Shown one piece after another: positions 1 through 9,282 of a DNA stretch of 64,000 nt. The translations under genes and the position numbers were made by a program. Each line of letters opens with the position of its first letter. Position 1 is the stretch's first letter. The DNA is from Flagellimonas allohymeniacidonis (GTDB lineage Bacteria > Bacteroidota > Bacteroidia > Flavobacteriales > Flavobacteriaceae): contig NZ_SGIU01000001.1 of NCBI RefSeq assembly GCF_004296335.1, positions 1,155,290-1,219,289 on the forward strand, written 5' to 3'. The notes beneath the pieces were generated by a model. The model made no database searches and was not told the DNA's origin. It worked only from the letters and a program-made list of their open reading frames with translations.

Positions 1-1
1 G

Positions 2-1234
2 TACAAATTGCTGAAACGGGAAATTGATGAGCTTGTGGGTCGCATTAACGGGGAGCTCTCTACCGTGAACTGGACCCCGATTTGGTATTTCTATCGCTCT
101 TTGTCTTTTGAAAGCCTTATCGATCTTTATGTTTCCAGTGATATTGCATGGCTCACACCATTGCGGGATGGAATGAATCTGGTCGCCAAAGAGTACATTG
201 CCACACGGACCGAAAAAACGGGTGTTCTGATTTTAAGTGAAATGGCAGGATCGGCCTATGAAATGAATGAAGCCCTACTCATCAACCCTAACAATTTTGA
301 GGAACAGGCAGACACGCTCAAAAAGGCCATTACCATGCCCAAGGAAGAGCAAATCGCACGGAATACTTTTCTTCAAAATAGATTGGGACGCTACAATGTT
401 GAGGTATGGGCCAATGAATTCATGAATGCCTTGAGACAAAAAAGCCTTGTTGGTGATGTTAACGTTACCCAAAAAATTTCTGATACCATACTCAAGAATT
501 TGGGTGGCCAATATGCAAAAGCGAAAAAAAGATTGGTTTTCTTGGATTATGATGGAACCCTGACCGGTTTTCACAAAGACCCCCAGAAAGCCTCTCCCGA
601 TGATGAGCTATATAGGTTATTGGACAAGCTACAGGAACAAGAAAACACCACCTTCTTTTTGATCAGCGGTAGGGACAAACAAACCTTTACCAAATGGTTT
701 CTTGAAAAAAAATACAACATGATCGTGGAGCATGGAGTTTGGATTTCACGAAATGGTGAGGAGTTCAAACTCTTGGAGAAGGTCAAGGGAGAATGGATGG
801 AAAAAATTAAACCGGTATTGGATTCCTTTGTAGACCGTACCCCTGGATCTTTTATTGAGGAAAAGAATTATTCGTTGGCATGGCATTATCGCAATACTGA
901 TCCAGATTTTGGGGAGAAAAGAGCTACGGAACTTAACACCGTTCTCCGAAGTCTGATAGGCACCGACGATATTAGTGTGCTCAATGGTAACAAAGTGATG
1001 GAGGTAAAAAGCAGTAACGTGAACAAAGGAAGGGCCGCAGTACGTATGCTCGGGGAAGATAATTATGATTTTACTTTCGCCATCGGTGATGATTGGACCG
1101 ACGAATTCATGTTTCAAGAGCTTCCAAAAACAGCGATTACCGTAAAAGTAGGTCTTAAAAAAACCCATGCGAAATATCATGTGGAAAATACAAAACGAGT
1201 CCGTGAGCTCTTAAAACTTTTTGCTGACCAATGA
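2..1234 (+). CDS. Bifunctional trehalose-6-phosphate synthase/phosphatase, 5' truncated by window edge
   Basis: The reading frame is open from base 2, so the start lies upstream of the window. The first ~140 visible residues are the C-terminal half of a GT20 trehalose-6-phosphate synthase, with the nucleotide-sugar-binding stretch [15 protein letters not shown] near residues 49-63. After a linker comes a HAD-type trehalose-phosphatase: motif I DYDGTLT near residue 180, FLISGR in the middle, and motif IV GDDWTDE near residue 360. The synthase joins UDP-glucose and glucose-6-phosphate; the phosphatase releases trehalose, a compatible solute. Cytoplasmic. The stop overlaps the next start by four bases (ATGA), so the two genes are probably translationally coupled. 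Family assignment is secure; the missing N-terminus cannot be judged. Confidence 0.93.
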   Translation, partial: YKLLKREIDELVGRINGELSTVNWTPIWYFYRSLSFESLIDLYVSSDIAWLTPLRDGMNLVAKEYIATRTEKTGVLILSEMAGSAYEMNEALLINPNNFEEQADTLKKAITMPKEEQIARNTFLQNRLGRYNVEVWANEFMNALRQKSLVGDVNVTQKISDTILKNLGGQYAKAKKRLVFLDYDGTLTGFHKDPQKASPDDELYRLLDKLQEQENTTFFLISGRDKQTFTKWFLEKKYNMIVEHGVWISRNGEEFKLLEKVKGEWMEKIKPVLDSFVDRTPGSFIEEKNYSLAWHYRNTDPDFGEKRATELNTVLRSLIGTDDISVLNGNKVMEVKSSNVNKGRAAVRMLGEDNYDFTFAIGDDWTDEFMFQELPKTAITVKVGLKKTHAKYHVENTKRVRELLKLFADQ

Positions 1235-2763
1235 TCAACAAACTAACACTGATAGTATTTCTGGGAATGGCTATAATTCTAAATTCCCAGACCAATACAG
1301 AGGTTTACCTTTTTGATTTGGATTGGAAAAATGGAGAAATCTCGCTTTCCAATCCAAAAAACATTTCCAACAATGATGGTTATGACAACCAACCCTCTTT
1401 TTGGGACGATGACACCGTACTATTCTCCTCAACACGAGCGGGGCAAACGGATGTCAAACAATTTTACATAACAAAAGGAAGCACCTCGAAGTGGATAACC
1501 AACACGGCCGCAGGTAGTGAATATTCCCCCTTACGAATTCCTGGTTCAAATAATGTTTCCGCTATTCGATTGGATTTGGATGGGCTACAGAGACTTTATG
1601 AGTACGATATCAAAACAGGTGAATCGGAGCTGTTAAGTGATTTAAAGATAGGCTATCACGTCTGGTACAATGACCATATTTTGGTATCAACTGTGCTGAT
1701 CGATAATCGAATGGATTTGGTGGTCAGTGATCTTAGCGATGGCAATCAGTTTACAGCAGATAGAAATGTTGGACGGTCGTTGCACAAAATACCGGGAACT
1801 GACCTTATTTCTTACATCCATAAATCTCAGCGAGAAAAAGTAGCTTGGACCATCAAATCCCTGAATGTAACATCTCAAAAATTGGATACCATACTGACGC
1901 TTCCATCCCGTGTTGAGGATGTGGCATGGCTTTCAGATGGAACCATATTGCTACCGGATAACAATAGGATTGCCAGATATAATCCAGCAAAAGATAGTAC
2001 TTGGCAAGATTTTCATGTTTTTAATCGGGATCAAGTCTTTAAAATATCCCGAATGGCTGTAAACCCGAGTGGTACTCGGTTTGCGTTGGTCACCGATGTT
2101 TCCCCAACAGAAATTGTACAAAAGCAAGTGGATACATTCAACAAAAGAGATTTGGATGGTTTTCTTTCTTGTTACTCCGATAGGGTATTGGCCCGGCGTT
2201 TTCCAAATGACACCATGTATATTGGAAAGGATAAAATGATGGCCAGTTATGAACGTTTTTTTGCCAATACCAAAAGTACACGCGTAGAGGTGGTAAAACG
2301 GATTTCTATTGGCGACAAAATCATTGATGAAGAAGAAACCCTGGTCGATGGACGTGAGGGACATCAGGTCGCATTGTATACCATCAAAAACGGGCTTATC
2401 CAATCCATGAGCTTCATTTTTCCAAATCAGGGAATTGGCGATGCCGAATCTATAGTAAAGGAGCAACTAGTGGCCTACAATGCCCGTGATATTGACGCCT
2501 TTATGGACACCTATTCAGAAGATATCAAGCTTTACAATTTCCCAAACACGCTTGTTTCGGAAGGAAAAGAAAAAATGCGTGAAAGTTATGGTTCTTTTTT
2601 CGATAACACCCCTGACCTTAATTGTGAAATCAAAAACCGAATGGTTGTAGGAAACAAGGTGATCGATGAGGAATATGTCACAATAAACGGTACACCTGTA
2701 AGTGCTGTGGCCATTTACGAAGTGGAGAACGGCAAAATTGCCAAGGTCACTTTTTTGCAATAA
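1231..2763 (+). CDS. Exported TolB-like beta-propeller protein with two C-terminal SnoaL-like domains
   Basis: 510 residues with a signal peptide ending near NSQ (residue 20). Residues ~25-290 look like a TolB/PD40-type propeller (blade motifs such as FSSTRAGQTDV and repeated DL/YDIKTGE segments). Two SnoaL/NTF2-like domains follow in tandem, ~294-402 and ~405-510; each has the pattern QVxxxNxRDxDxF, then a YGSFF/YERFF helix, then a VxDEE strand. SnoaL folds bind small hydrophobic ligands or act as isomerases, but no catalytic residues can be assigned. Overlaps the trehalose gene by four bases. Periplasmic location is inferred from the signal peptide. Specific function unknown; a sensor or stabilising role is only a guess. 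Confidence 0.8.
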   Translation: MINKLTLIVFLGMAIILNSQTNTEVYLFDLDWKNGEISLSNPKNISNNDGYDNQPSFWDDDTVLFSSTRAGQTDVKQFYITKGSTSKWITNTAAGSEYSPLRIPGSNNVSAIRLDLDGLQRLYEYDIKTGESELLSDLKIGYHVWYNDHILVSTVLIDNRMDLVVSDLSDGNQFTADRNVGRSLHKIPGTDLISYIHKSQREKVAWTIKSLNVTSQKLDTILTLPSRVEDVAWLSDGTILLPDNNRIARYNPAKDSTWQDFHVFNRDQVFKISRMAVNPSGTRFALVTDVSPTEIVQKQVDTFNKRDLDGFLSCYSDRVLARRFPNDTMYIGKDKMMASYERFFANTKSTRVEVVKRISIGDKIIDEEETLVDGREGHQVALYTIKNGLIQSMSFIFPNQGIGDAESIVKEQLVAYNARDIDAFMDTYSEDIKLYNFPNTLVSEGKEKMRESYGSFFDNTPDLNCEIKNRMVVGNKVIDEEYVTINGTPVSAVAIYEVENGKIAKVTFLQ

Positions 2764-2769
2764 GCTTTC

Positions 2770-3399
2770 ATGAAATTTTCCCATAACATAAGCAGAGTCG
2801 AAGCGTTTAGTGATGCTGTTTTTGCCTTTGCGGCCACCCTTATGGTGGTATCCATAGATCTTAACGAGAATTTCATCCTAATGAAAAGTAGGGCTTTTAG
2901 CCTATTGACTTTTGGGGTAAGCTTTTTTGTTCTGGTCGCTCTATGGATGGTGCATTACAATTATTTTCGGAGGGTCGGCTATATTGATAATTGGGTCATT
3001 GCCCTAAATTCCATGCTTTTATTCATGGTTTTGTATTACGTTTTCCCTCTTAAATCGCTCATTAATACTTGGATTGGAGAGGACAAAATTACTCTGCAGA
3101 ATCTTTCAGAACTCTTTCAAATGTACAGCGTTGGCTTCCTTCTAATTTTCTTGTGCTTTGCCTTGATGTACCGAAGGGCCTACAAAAAAATGAAATCTCA
3201 TGAAAAATGTATCACGGCACTTTTTTATAGTCGTCATTTTGGTATTTATGTGATTGTTGGTGCTATTTCAGTAGCAATCTCTATTTTTAAGCTTGGAGTA
3301 TCGTTTGGCCTCCCTGGAATGATTTACTTTCTTTTGGGACCTTTCTGTTATCTTCATTCCAAATGGTTCGATAAAAAATTTAGAAATAACACTTTATGA
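2770..3399 (+). CDS. TMEM175-family (DUF1211) membrane protein, putative potassium channel
   Basis: 209 residues with about six hydrophobic helices. The signature RVEAFSDAVFAFAATLMVV sits at residues 9-27 in the first helix; R-x3-FSD is the hallmark of bacterial TMEM175 proteins, which form tetrameric K+-permeable channels. Length fits the single-repeat bacterial form. Starts six bases after the SnoaL gene and overlaps the following M28 gene by four bases, so it is in the same operon. Being co-transcribed with trehalose synthesis would suit osmotic adaptation, which is inference. Confidence 0.82.
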   Translation: MKFSHNISRVEAFSDAVFAFAATLMVVSIDLNENFILMKSRAFSLLTFGVSFFVLVALWMVHYNYFRRVGYIDNWVIALNSMLLFMVLYYVFPLKSLINTWIGEDKITLQNLSELFQMYSVGFLLIFLCFALMYRRAYKKMKSHEKCITALFYSRHFGIYVIVGAISVAISIFKLGVSFGLPGMIYFLLGPFCYLHSKWFDKKFRNNTL

Positions 3400-4727
3400 A
3401 AAACCTTATTGTTTCCCTCTGCTTGGTAATGGGCTTGGGTTCATTTGCTCAAACCGATTCTCGAATATATGATATCATCAATGCAGTGTCGGCCGACAGA
3501 ATCGAAAAAGATATTACCACCCTGGCCAACTTTGGAACTCGACATACCTTAAGCGATACGGTATCGCAGACGCGAGGTATTGGTGCCGCCAGACGCTGGA
3601 TAAAGTCCGAATTCGATAAAATAGACTCGAACTGCAACGATTGCCTAGAGGTTTTCTATCAAAAGGATTTGGTGAAAAAAGGTGACGGGCGTCGTATCAT
3701 CAAAGATGTTTGGGTGGTCAATGTGGTTGCCATTCAAAGAGGGACCAAATACCCCAATCGCTACATTATTATGAGTGGGGATATCGATTCTAGGGTAAGT
3801 GACCCCGTTGACTTTACTTCAGACTCCCCCGGGGCCAATGATAACGCCAGCGGCATGGCAGGAACCATTGAGGCTGCACGGGTTCTTTCCAAATATAATT
3901 TTGAGAACAGTATTATCTATGTGGGTCTTTCCGGTGAGGAACAAGGCTTGTACGGTGGCAGGGGTCTTGCCGCTTATGCCAAGGAAAACGGTTGGGAGAT
4001 TATTGGAATCCTCAACAACGATATGATAGGCAATATCACTGGGGTTGATGGTGTGGTCAGTAACCGGGATTTCCGGATTTTTTCAGAACCGGTCCCTCCT
4101 ACCGAAACAGAGGATCAACGAAGGGCACGACGCTTTTATGGCGGTGAGGTAGATGGAATTTCAAGACAATTGGCACGCTACGTGCACAAAACCACAAAAA
4201 TCTACATGCCCGAAATGAACCCCATGCTCATTTACCGTCTAGATCGGTTTGGCCGAGGAGGGCACCATAGACCTTTTAATGATGCAGGTTTTGCCGGCAT
4301 CCGAATTATGGAATCACATGAAAATTATACCCAGCAACATCAGGATATTCGCGTTGAAGACGGAATTGCTTATGGTGATGTATTGGAACATGTAAATTTT
4401 AACTACGCTAAAAAATTGACTGCGGTCAATGCCATCAATCTGGCATCCATAGCTTGGGCACCGCCCTCACCACAAAAGGTTGAAATTGGCGGTATTGTTG
4501 AGCCCTCGGCCAAATTGAAGTGGAGCAAGGTGGATGGTGCGGCCGGCTACAAAATTTATTGGCGCGACACCACTTCACCTATCTGGGATAACTCCAAATA
4601 CGTAAGGGACGTAACAGAACATACCCTGGAAGGTATTGTTATCGACAATTTCTTTTTTGGCGTAGCGGCCGTTGGTAAAGATGGTCATGAAAGTCCGGTT
4701 GTATTTCCCAATGCGGTTTTTAGATAA
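3396..4727 (+). CDS. Exported M28-family metallopeptidase with C-terminal fibronectin-like domain
   Basis: 443 residues, signal peptide ~1-19 (ending SFAQ). Residues ~25-345 are an M28 aminopeptidase: SGDIDS at 127-132, bridging Asp in GANDN (D149), SGEE (E181/E182), NNDM (D209) and YTQQHQD (H315). The first zinc ligand, normally His in a GHxDS motif, is Asp129 here (codon GAT at 3780-3782); the other ligands are present. Residues ~365-443 resemble a fibronectin type III or similar beta-sandwich (LKWSKVDGAAGYKIYWR). Likely trims peptides in the periplasm or outside the cell. Precedes M1 and M20 peptidases, suggesting a peptide-utilisation set. Activity is uncertain because of the Asp129 substitution. 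Confidence 0.85.
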   Translation: MKNLIVSLCLVMGLGSFAQTDSRIYDIINAVSADRIEKDITTLANFGTRHTLSDTVSQTRGIGAARRWIKSEFDKIDSNCNDCLEVFYQKDLVKKGDGRRIIKDVWVVNVVAIQRGTKYPNRYIIMSGDIDSRVSDPVDFTSDSPGANDNASGMAGTIEAARVLSKYNFENSIIYVGLSGEEQGLYGGRGLAAYAKENGWEIIGILNNDMIGNITGVDGVVSNRDFRIFSEPVPPTETEDQRRARRFYGGEVDGISRQLARYVHKTTKIYMPEMNPMLIYRLDRFGRGGHHRPFNDAGFAGIRIMESHENYTQQHQDIRVEDGIAYGDVLEHVNFNYAKKLTAVNAINLASIAWAPPSPQKVEIGGIVEPSAKLKWSKVDGAAGYKIYWRDTTSPIWDNSKYVRDVTEHTLEGIVIDNFFFGVAAVGKDGHESPVVFPNAVFR

Positions 4728-4738
4728 TTCAAAACTTT

Positions 4739-6358
4739 ATGAAAATAAGACAAAGGTTGCTCTTACTGGTCGGTCTAATCGCCACCCTTAGTGCAAGTGC
4801 ACAAAACTTCACACGCCAAGATACACTTAGGGGCAGTATAACTCCCGAAAGGGCTTGGTGGGATTTGAACTATTACAATCTGAACCTGAAGGTTCAACCC
4901 GATAAACAATTCATAGCAGGATACAATATCATTCGATACAAAGTGCTGGAAGAAAATGATGTGATTCAGATAGACCTTCAGGAACCTTTAAAAATAGATG
5001 CCGTTTCCCAAGATAAAGAGGATTTGGACATTACCTCCGAAGGAGCTGCCCATTTTATCCATTTGAAGAAAAAGCAGGTACCTGGTGAGTTCAATGAATT
5101 GTACGTTCAATATTCCGGCAATCCAAGAAAGGCAAGAAAAGCACCATGGGATGGTGGTTTTTCATGGAAAAAGGATACTCATGGAAACCATTTTGTTGCC
5201 ACTTCCTGCCAAGGATTGGGAGCAAGCGCCTGGTGGCCCAATAAAGATCATATGTACGATGAGGTCGACAGCATGCGCATAAGCATCGACGTACCCAAAG
5301 ACTTGATCGGGGTAGCCAATGGTAAACTACGCGACTCCTACTCCTACGGAGATTATACCAATTACGAGTGGTTTGTTGCCAACCCCATAAACAATTATGG
5401 GGTGAATGTAAATATTGGTGACTATGTGCAGTTTGGGGAAAAATATGAAGGTAAAAAAGGTACGCTGGATTTGGACTACTATGTTTTGAAAGATAACTTG
5501 GAAAAAGCCAAAGAACAATTCAAACAGGTACCCATGATGCTCGATGCCTTTGAAGAATGGTTTGGTCCATATCCCTTTTATGAAGATAGCTTCAAATTGG
5601 TAGAAGTACCTTATTTGGGTATGGAACACCAGAGTTCAGTTACCTATGGAAATGGTTACAAGAATGGATACCTTGGAAATGATCTTTCAGGGACGGGTTG
5701 GGGTTTGAAATTTGACTTTATTATCATCCATGAAGCGGGACATGAGTGGTTCGCCAATAGCATCACCTATAAAGATCCCGCTGATATGTGGATTCATGAA
5801 GGATTTACTGCCTATTCAGAAAGTCTTTACCTAGACTACCACTACGGAACCGAGGCAGCTTCAGCCTATGTCATCGGCACCAGAAAAGCCATATTAAATG
5901 ACAGACCCATCATTGGTGCATATAATGTAAACAACAGAGGGTCGAGCGACATGTATTACAAAGGCTCAAACCTATTGCACACCCTCCGGCAATTGGTCGA
6001 GGATGATGAGTTGTGGAAAAAAACACTAACGGGCCTCAATACAGAGTTCTACCACAAAACGGTTACCACACAACAGATTGAAAACTATATCAGCAAGAAA
6101 ACGGAAAAGGATCTTTCCGCTTTTTTCAATCAGTATCTCAGGACCACTATGATTCCCAAGTTGGAATATAAAATGGAGGGAAATAAGATTACGTATAGGT
6201 ATGTTGACGTTGTTGAAGATTTTGATATGCCGATTCGGGTTTTTGTGGACGAAAAGGAACACTGGCTTTTTCCCAATTCAGAATGGAAAACCGAGAAGCT
6301 AAAGGGAACTGATTTGGAAATAGACAAGAATTTCTACATTGAGGCAATTCGCATTTAA
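4739..6358 (+). CDS. Exported M1-family zinc aminopeptidase
   Basis: 539 residues with signal peptide ending ASAQ (~22). The N-terminal beta-rich domain (~35-240) is followed by the gluzincin domain: substrate-binding GMEHQ at 294-298, zinc motif HEAGH at 331-335, and the third ligand Glu354 in WIHEGFTAYSE. All catalytic elements are intact. The ARM-like C-terminal domain of large M1 enzymes is short or absent, as in many Bacteroidota members. Removes N-terminal residues from peptides in the periplasm. Sits 11 bases after the M28 gene and 24 before the M20 gene, so the three are probably one transcript. Confidence 0.92.
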   Translation: MKIRQRLLLLVGLIATLSASAQNFTRQDTLRGSITPERAWWDLNYYNLNLKVQPDKQFIAGYNIIRYKVLEENDVIQIDLQEPLKIDAVSQDKEDLDITSEGAAHFIHLKKKQVPGEFNELYVQYSGNPRKARKAPWDGGFSWKKDTHGNHFVATSCQGLGASAWWPNKDHMYDEVDSMRISIDVPKDLIGVANGKLRDSYSYGDYTNYEWFVANPINNYGVNVNIGDYVQFGEKYEGKKGTLDLDYYVLKDNLEKAKEQFKQVPMMLDAFEEWFGPYPFYEDSFKLVEVPYLGMEHQSSVTYGNGYKNGYLGNDLSGTGWGLKFDFIIIHEAGHEWFANSITYKDPADMWIHEGFTAYSESLYLDYHYGTEAASAYVIGTRKAILNDRPIIGAYNVNNRGSSDMYYKGSNLLHTLRQLVEDDELWKKTLTGLNTEFYHKTVTTQQIENYISKKTEKDLSAFFNQYLRTTMIPKLEYKMEGNKITYRYVDVVEDFDMPIRVFVDEKEHWLFPNSEWKTEKLKGTDLEIDKNFYIEAIRI

Positions 6359-6382
6359 TCAATCTTAAGAATTAAGCAAACC

Positions 6383-7921
6383 ATGGGAAATATCAATTTT
6401 AGCAAACTAGTGAGGACTTTGTTCCCTTTTCTTATTGTTTTCTTACTCCCCTTGACCGGAATCACCCAAAAACTGAATCAAGAAGAACTCAATAAGGCCG
6501 CCAGTGCTTTCACTGTTTCTTCTTTCCCTTTACTCAAAGAGCTGCTTAGTATTCCCAATGATGCCTTTTATCCCGAGGACATTGAGAAGAATGTGCAATG
6601 GTGTGAATCAGAATTTTCCAAAAGAGGCTTTTCAGCTACTCGCATTCCAACCGAAACCGTACCCTTGCTTTTAGCAGAGCGTAAACAGAAAAAGGCCAAG
6701 AAAACCGTACTTATTTATTTGCAGATTGATGGCCAACCTGTTGACACGACAAGATGGTTCCAAAAAAGCCCCTATTTGCCGGTGCTTAAAAAGCAAACCC
6801 AAGGGGAATGGAAAGAGATGCCATGGGAATCCGTTGCCTCCTATGAAGATGATTGGCGGGTTTTTGCGAGGTCTGCCAGTGATGCCAAAGGTCCGGTTGC
6901 CATGTTTTTGTCCGCATTGGATGCAAGCAAGGAATTAAAGGTGGAGCCCAATTACAACATCAAGGTCATTATGGATTTTGAGGAGGAACTGGGGTCCCCT
7001 CAATTACCCAAGGCCGTTCTCGAAAACAAGGGTCTGTTGCAGGCCGATATGCTCATCATTTTCGATGGGCCTCGCCATATTACCAACAAACCAACCCTTA
7101 CTTTTGGTGCACGCGGAATTGCAACCGTTCAGTTGACCACCTACGGTCCAGTGGTACCCCAACACAGTGGTCATTTTGGCAATTACGCCCCAAATCCTGC
7201 ATTACGGCTGTCCAAGTTGCTTGCCTCGATGAAGGATGATGGTGGGCGGGTTACCATTCCTGGGTTTTATGATGGCATCAGCATAAGTTATGATACGGAG
7301 AAAATCCTAAAAGCAGTTCCTGATAATCAGGAACAAATCAAAGAAAGGCTTCAAATTGCCACCACCGACCAAGTTGGAGCTTACTATCAGGAAGCCATAC
7401 AGTACCCTTCCTTGAATATTAGAGGTATGCAATCCGGATGGATCAACGAAAAGGTACGGACCATTATTCCTGCCTGGGCAAGAGCTGAGATTGATGTTCG
7501 CTTGGTACTGGAATCCGACCCAGAAAGATTGATAAAACTGATCAAGGATCATATTGCCGCCCAAGGGTATTTGGTTTTGGAAAGAGAACCCTCCAAAGAC
7601 GAACGACTGAAACACGAAAAAATAGCCACCTTTACCCATGAAATTTCTTATCAGTCATTTCGAACGGACTTTGATTCGGAAGTTGGACTGTGGCTACGAA
7701 GTGCCCTGAAAAGGGCCTTTAACGAAGATCCCATAATGATTCGAATGAGTGGGGGCTCTATCCCGATATCGCCTTTTGTGACCACCTTGGGAATCCCTGC
7801 GGTAACCGTTCCGACGGTAAATCGGGACAACAACCAACATAGTCCAAATGAAAACCTCCGTTTAGGTAATTACCGGGAGGGTATTAAGACCATGATAGCA
7901 ATTTTATCTGAAAAACTGTAA
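6383..7921 (+). CDS. Exported M20-family metallopeptidase
   Basis: 512 residues with a hydrophobic N-terminal export signal (~10-28, ending GITQ). M20 features: LQIDGQPVD at 113-121 where most relatives read GHxDxxPVD, SDAKG with bridging Asp167, catalytic/ligand pair E200-E201 (DFEEELGS), a dimerisation-domain region ~230-390, and HSPNE near residue 490. The first zinc ligand His is therefore Gln114 in this protein; the catalytic Asp116 is kept. Probably a periplasmic dipeptidase or amino-acid hydrolase working with the M28 and M1 enzymes upstream. The Gln may mean altered metal occupancy, or a clade-specific motif I do not know. Confidence 0.85.
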   Translation: MGNINFSKLVRTLFPFLIVFLLPLTGITQKLNQEELNKAASAFTVSSFPLLKELLSIPNDAFYPEDIEKNVQWCESEFSKRGFSATRIPTETVPLLLAERKQKKAKKTVLIYLQIDGQPVDTTRWFQKSPYLPVLKKQTQGEWKEMPWESVASYEDDWRVFARSASDAKGPVAMFLSALDASKELKVEPNYNIKVIMDFEEELGSPQLPKAVLENKGLLQADMLIIFDGPRHITNKPTLTFGARGIATVQLTTYGPVVPQHSGHFGNYAPNPALRLSKLLASMKDDGGRVTIPGFYDGISISYDTEKILKAVPDNQEQIKERLQIATTDQVGAYYQEAIQYPSLNIRGMQSGWINEKVRTIIPAWARAEIDVRLVLESDPERLIKLIKDHIAAQGYLVLEREPSKDERLKHEKIATFTHEISYQSFRTDFDSEVGLWLRSALKRAFNEDPIMIRMSGGSIPISPFVTTLGIPAVTVPTVNRDNNQHSPNENLRLGNYREGIKTMIAILSEKL

Positions 7922-7953
7922 AATCCTAGATCAACTTAAAATAAGGATTGGGC

Positions 7954-8532
7954 ATGACGGACGAATTAGATCATCTCTATTTCAAAAATGATGGGGAATG
8001 GCGTGATTGGCTCCATAAAAATCACAAGAATTCCAAAGGGATTTATTTGATTTTCTACAAAGTGGACCACAAAATGGAAAGCATGCGATGGGAGGAGGCC
8101 GTTCGCGTAGCGCTCTGTTATGGGTGGATTGACAGCACCGTAAAAAGCTTGGGAGAGGGTAAAAGGCGACAGTACTTTTGCCCCAGAAAACCGAAAAGCA
8201 TTTGGAGCAAAGTCAATAAGGACCATATCACTGACCTGATTTCAAAAAGGCTTATGCACTCCAGTGGACTTGCAGTCATCAATGCAGCCAAAGCGAATGG
8301 CTCTTGGGCAGCATTGGACGATGTTGAAAATGGTGTCATTCCAGAAGATTTGCAAAAAGCCTTCAAACAGAACAAAAAGGCCCTAAAAAACTTTGAGAAC
8401 TTCACCAAAGGACAACAGAAAAGCTACTTGTATTGGCTTAATCAGGCCAAGCGCGAAGAAACTCGCCAAAAAAGAATTAAGGAAATCATCCACCTTTGCG
8501 GGCAAAATATTAAATCCAGAGCACAGAGATAG
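7954..8532 (+). CDS. YdeI/OmpD-associated family protein
   Basis: 192 residues; ATG at 7954 is chosen over an in-frame TTG at 7948 because AAGGA lies just upstream. The pattern WLHKNHKNSKGIYLIFYK, then ALCYGWIDSTVK, then YFCPRKPKSIWSKVN is typical of YdeI family members, whose E. coli representative was linked to stress/antimicrobial peptide tolerance. The C-terminal KRIKEII segment also matches the family. Cytoplasmic, no signal peptide. Followed after 15 bases by a WYL regulator. A second, differently built YdeI-type protein is at 20628. Biochemical activity is not known. Confidence 0.82.
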   Translation: MTDELDHLYFKNDGEWRDWLHKNHKNSKGIYLIFYKVDHKMESMRWEEAVRVALCYGWIDSTVKSLGEGKRRQYFCPRKPKSIWSKVNKDHITDLISKRLMHSSGLAVINAAKANGSWAALDDVENGVIPEDLQKAFKQNKKALKNFENFTKGQQKSYLYWLNQAKREETRQKRIKEIIHLCGQNIKSRAQR

Positions 8533-8547
8533 CTATTTTTGTTTGCC

Positions 8548-9222
8548 ATGAAACGTTTGCATCGACTTACTTCCTTACTCATTAAACTTCAGGCTTCGAA
8601 ATCGCTCAAGGTTCGCAAGTTGAGCGAGGAATACAATGTGACCCCACGTACCATTTACCGGGATCTAAAGGCTTTGGAAGACGCCGGCGTCCCCATTGGC
8701 TATGAGCCTGGAGAAGATTATTTCCTCCTGGAAGGTTACCAGATTCCGCCCATACATTTTACATCGGAGGAAGCAAGTGCCTTGATTACCGGGAAAGCCC
8801 TTGTGGATCAAAATAGCGATAGTTCATTGGTGTCTAATTATACCAAAGCCATTGAAAAGGTGGTGGCAGTACTTCCCTCAGGAAAAAAAAGGGATGCCTT
8901 ACTGCTGGAGAACCGATTGGCCCCATCGATTCAGAAAAGAACCTCATCTAGTGATAACCTCATATCCATACAGAAAGCAATCACAGAATTTCAAAGGGTT
9001 GAAATTAAGTATGTGAATGCGCAGAAAGTAATGAGTCATCGCAAAGTAGAACCTCTGGCCTTGTATTTCACCCAAGATCATTGGATTTTGGTAGCCTTTT
9101 GCCTGTCGAAACAAGATTATCGAGAATTCAGGCTTGACCGCATTACAGATTTAAAAGTTCTCCCCGAGTATTTCCCTCCCAATAGCTTTGCTCTCAACGA
9201 TTATTTTAAAAAGTATCAATAA
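8548..9222 (+). CDS. HTH/WYL-domain transcriptional regulator (YafY type)
   Basis: 224 residues. N-terminal winged HTH (~1-60; LSEEYNVTPRTIYRDLKALEDAGVPI is the recognition region) followed by a WYL domain (~130-215) with FTQDHWILVAFCLSKQDYREFRLDRI, where the usual W-Y-L is WIL. WYL domains bind small ligands or nucleic-acid ends and control the attached HTH. ATG at 8548 is preferred over the upstream TTG because it matches family N-termini (MKRLHRL). In this group such regulators often sit beside the small ABM-type and DUF1801 genes seen next; those are likely targets, by inference. Confidence 0.85.
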   Translation: MKRLHRLTSLLIKLQASKSLKVRKLSEEYNVTPRTIYRDLKALEDAGVPIGYEPGEDYFLLEGYQIPPIHFTSEEASALITGKALVDQNSDSSLVSNYTKAIEKVVAVLPSGKKRDALLLENRLAPSIQKRTSSSDNLISIQKAITEFQRVEIKYVNAQKVMSHRKVEPLALYFTQDHWILVAFCLSKQDYREFRLDRITDLKVLPEYFPPNSFALNDYFKKYQ

Positions 9223-9282
9223 TTCCAAATACCCGCGACATAGGGTTGTCACTGGTCGTATTTAGCTTCGCCAAAACAAACA

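Noticed and set aside
746..1180. 144-codon minus-strand frame in the trehalose gene
   Set aside because: Shadow of the phosphatase domain; no family features.
9245..9268. Promoter TTG...TAGCTTCG before the small lipoprotein
   Set aside because: Spacer of 14 bases is too short for the Bacteroidota consensus.
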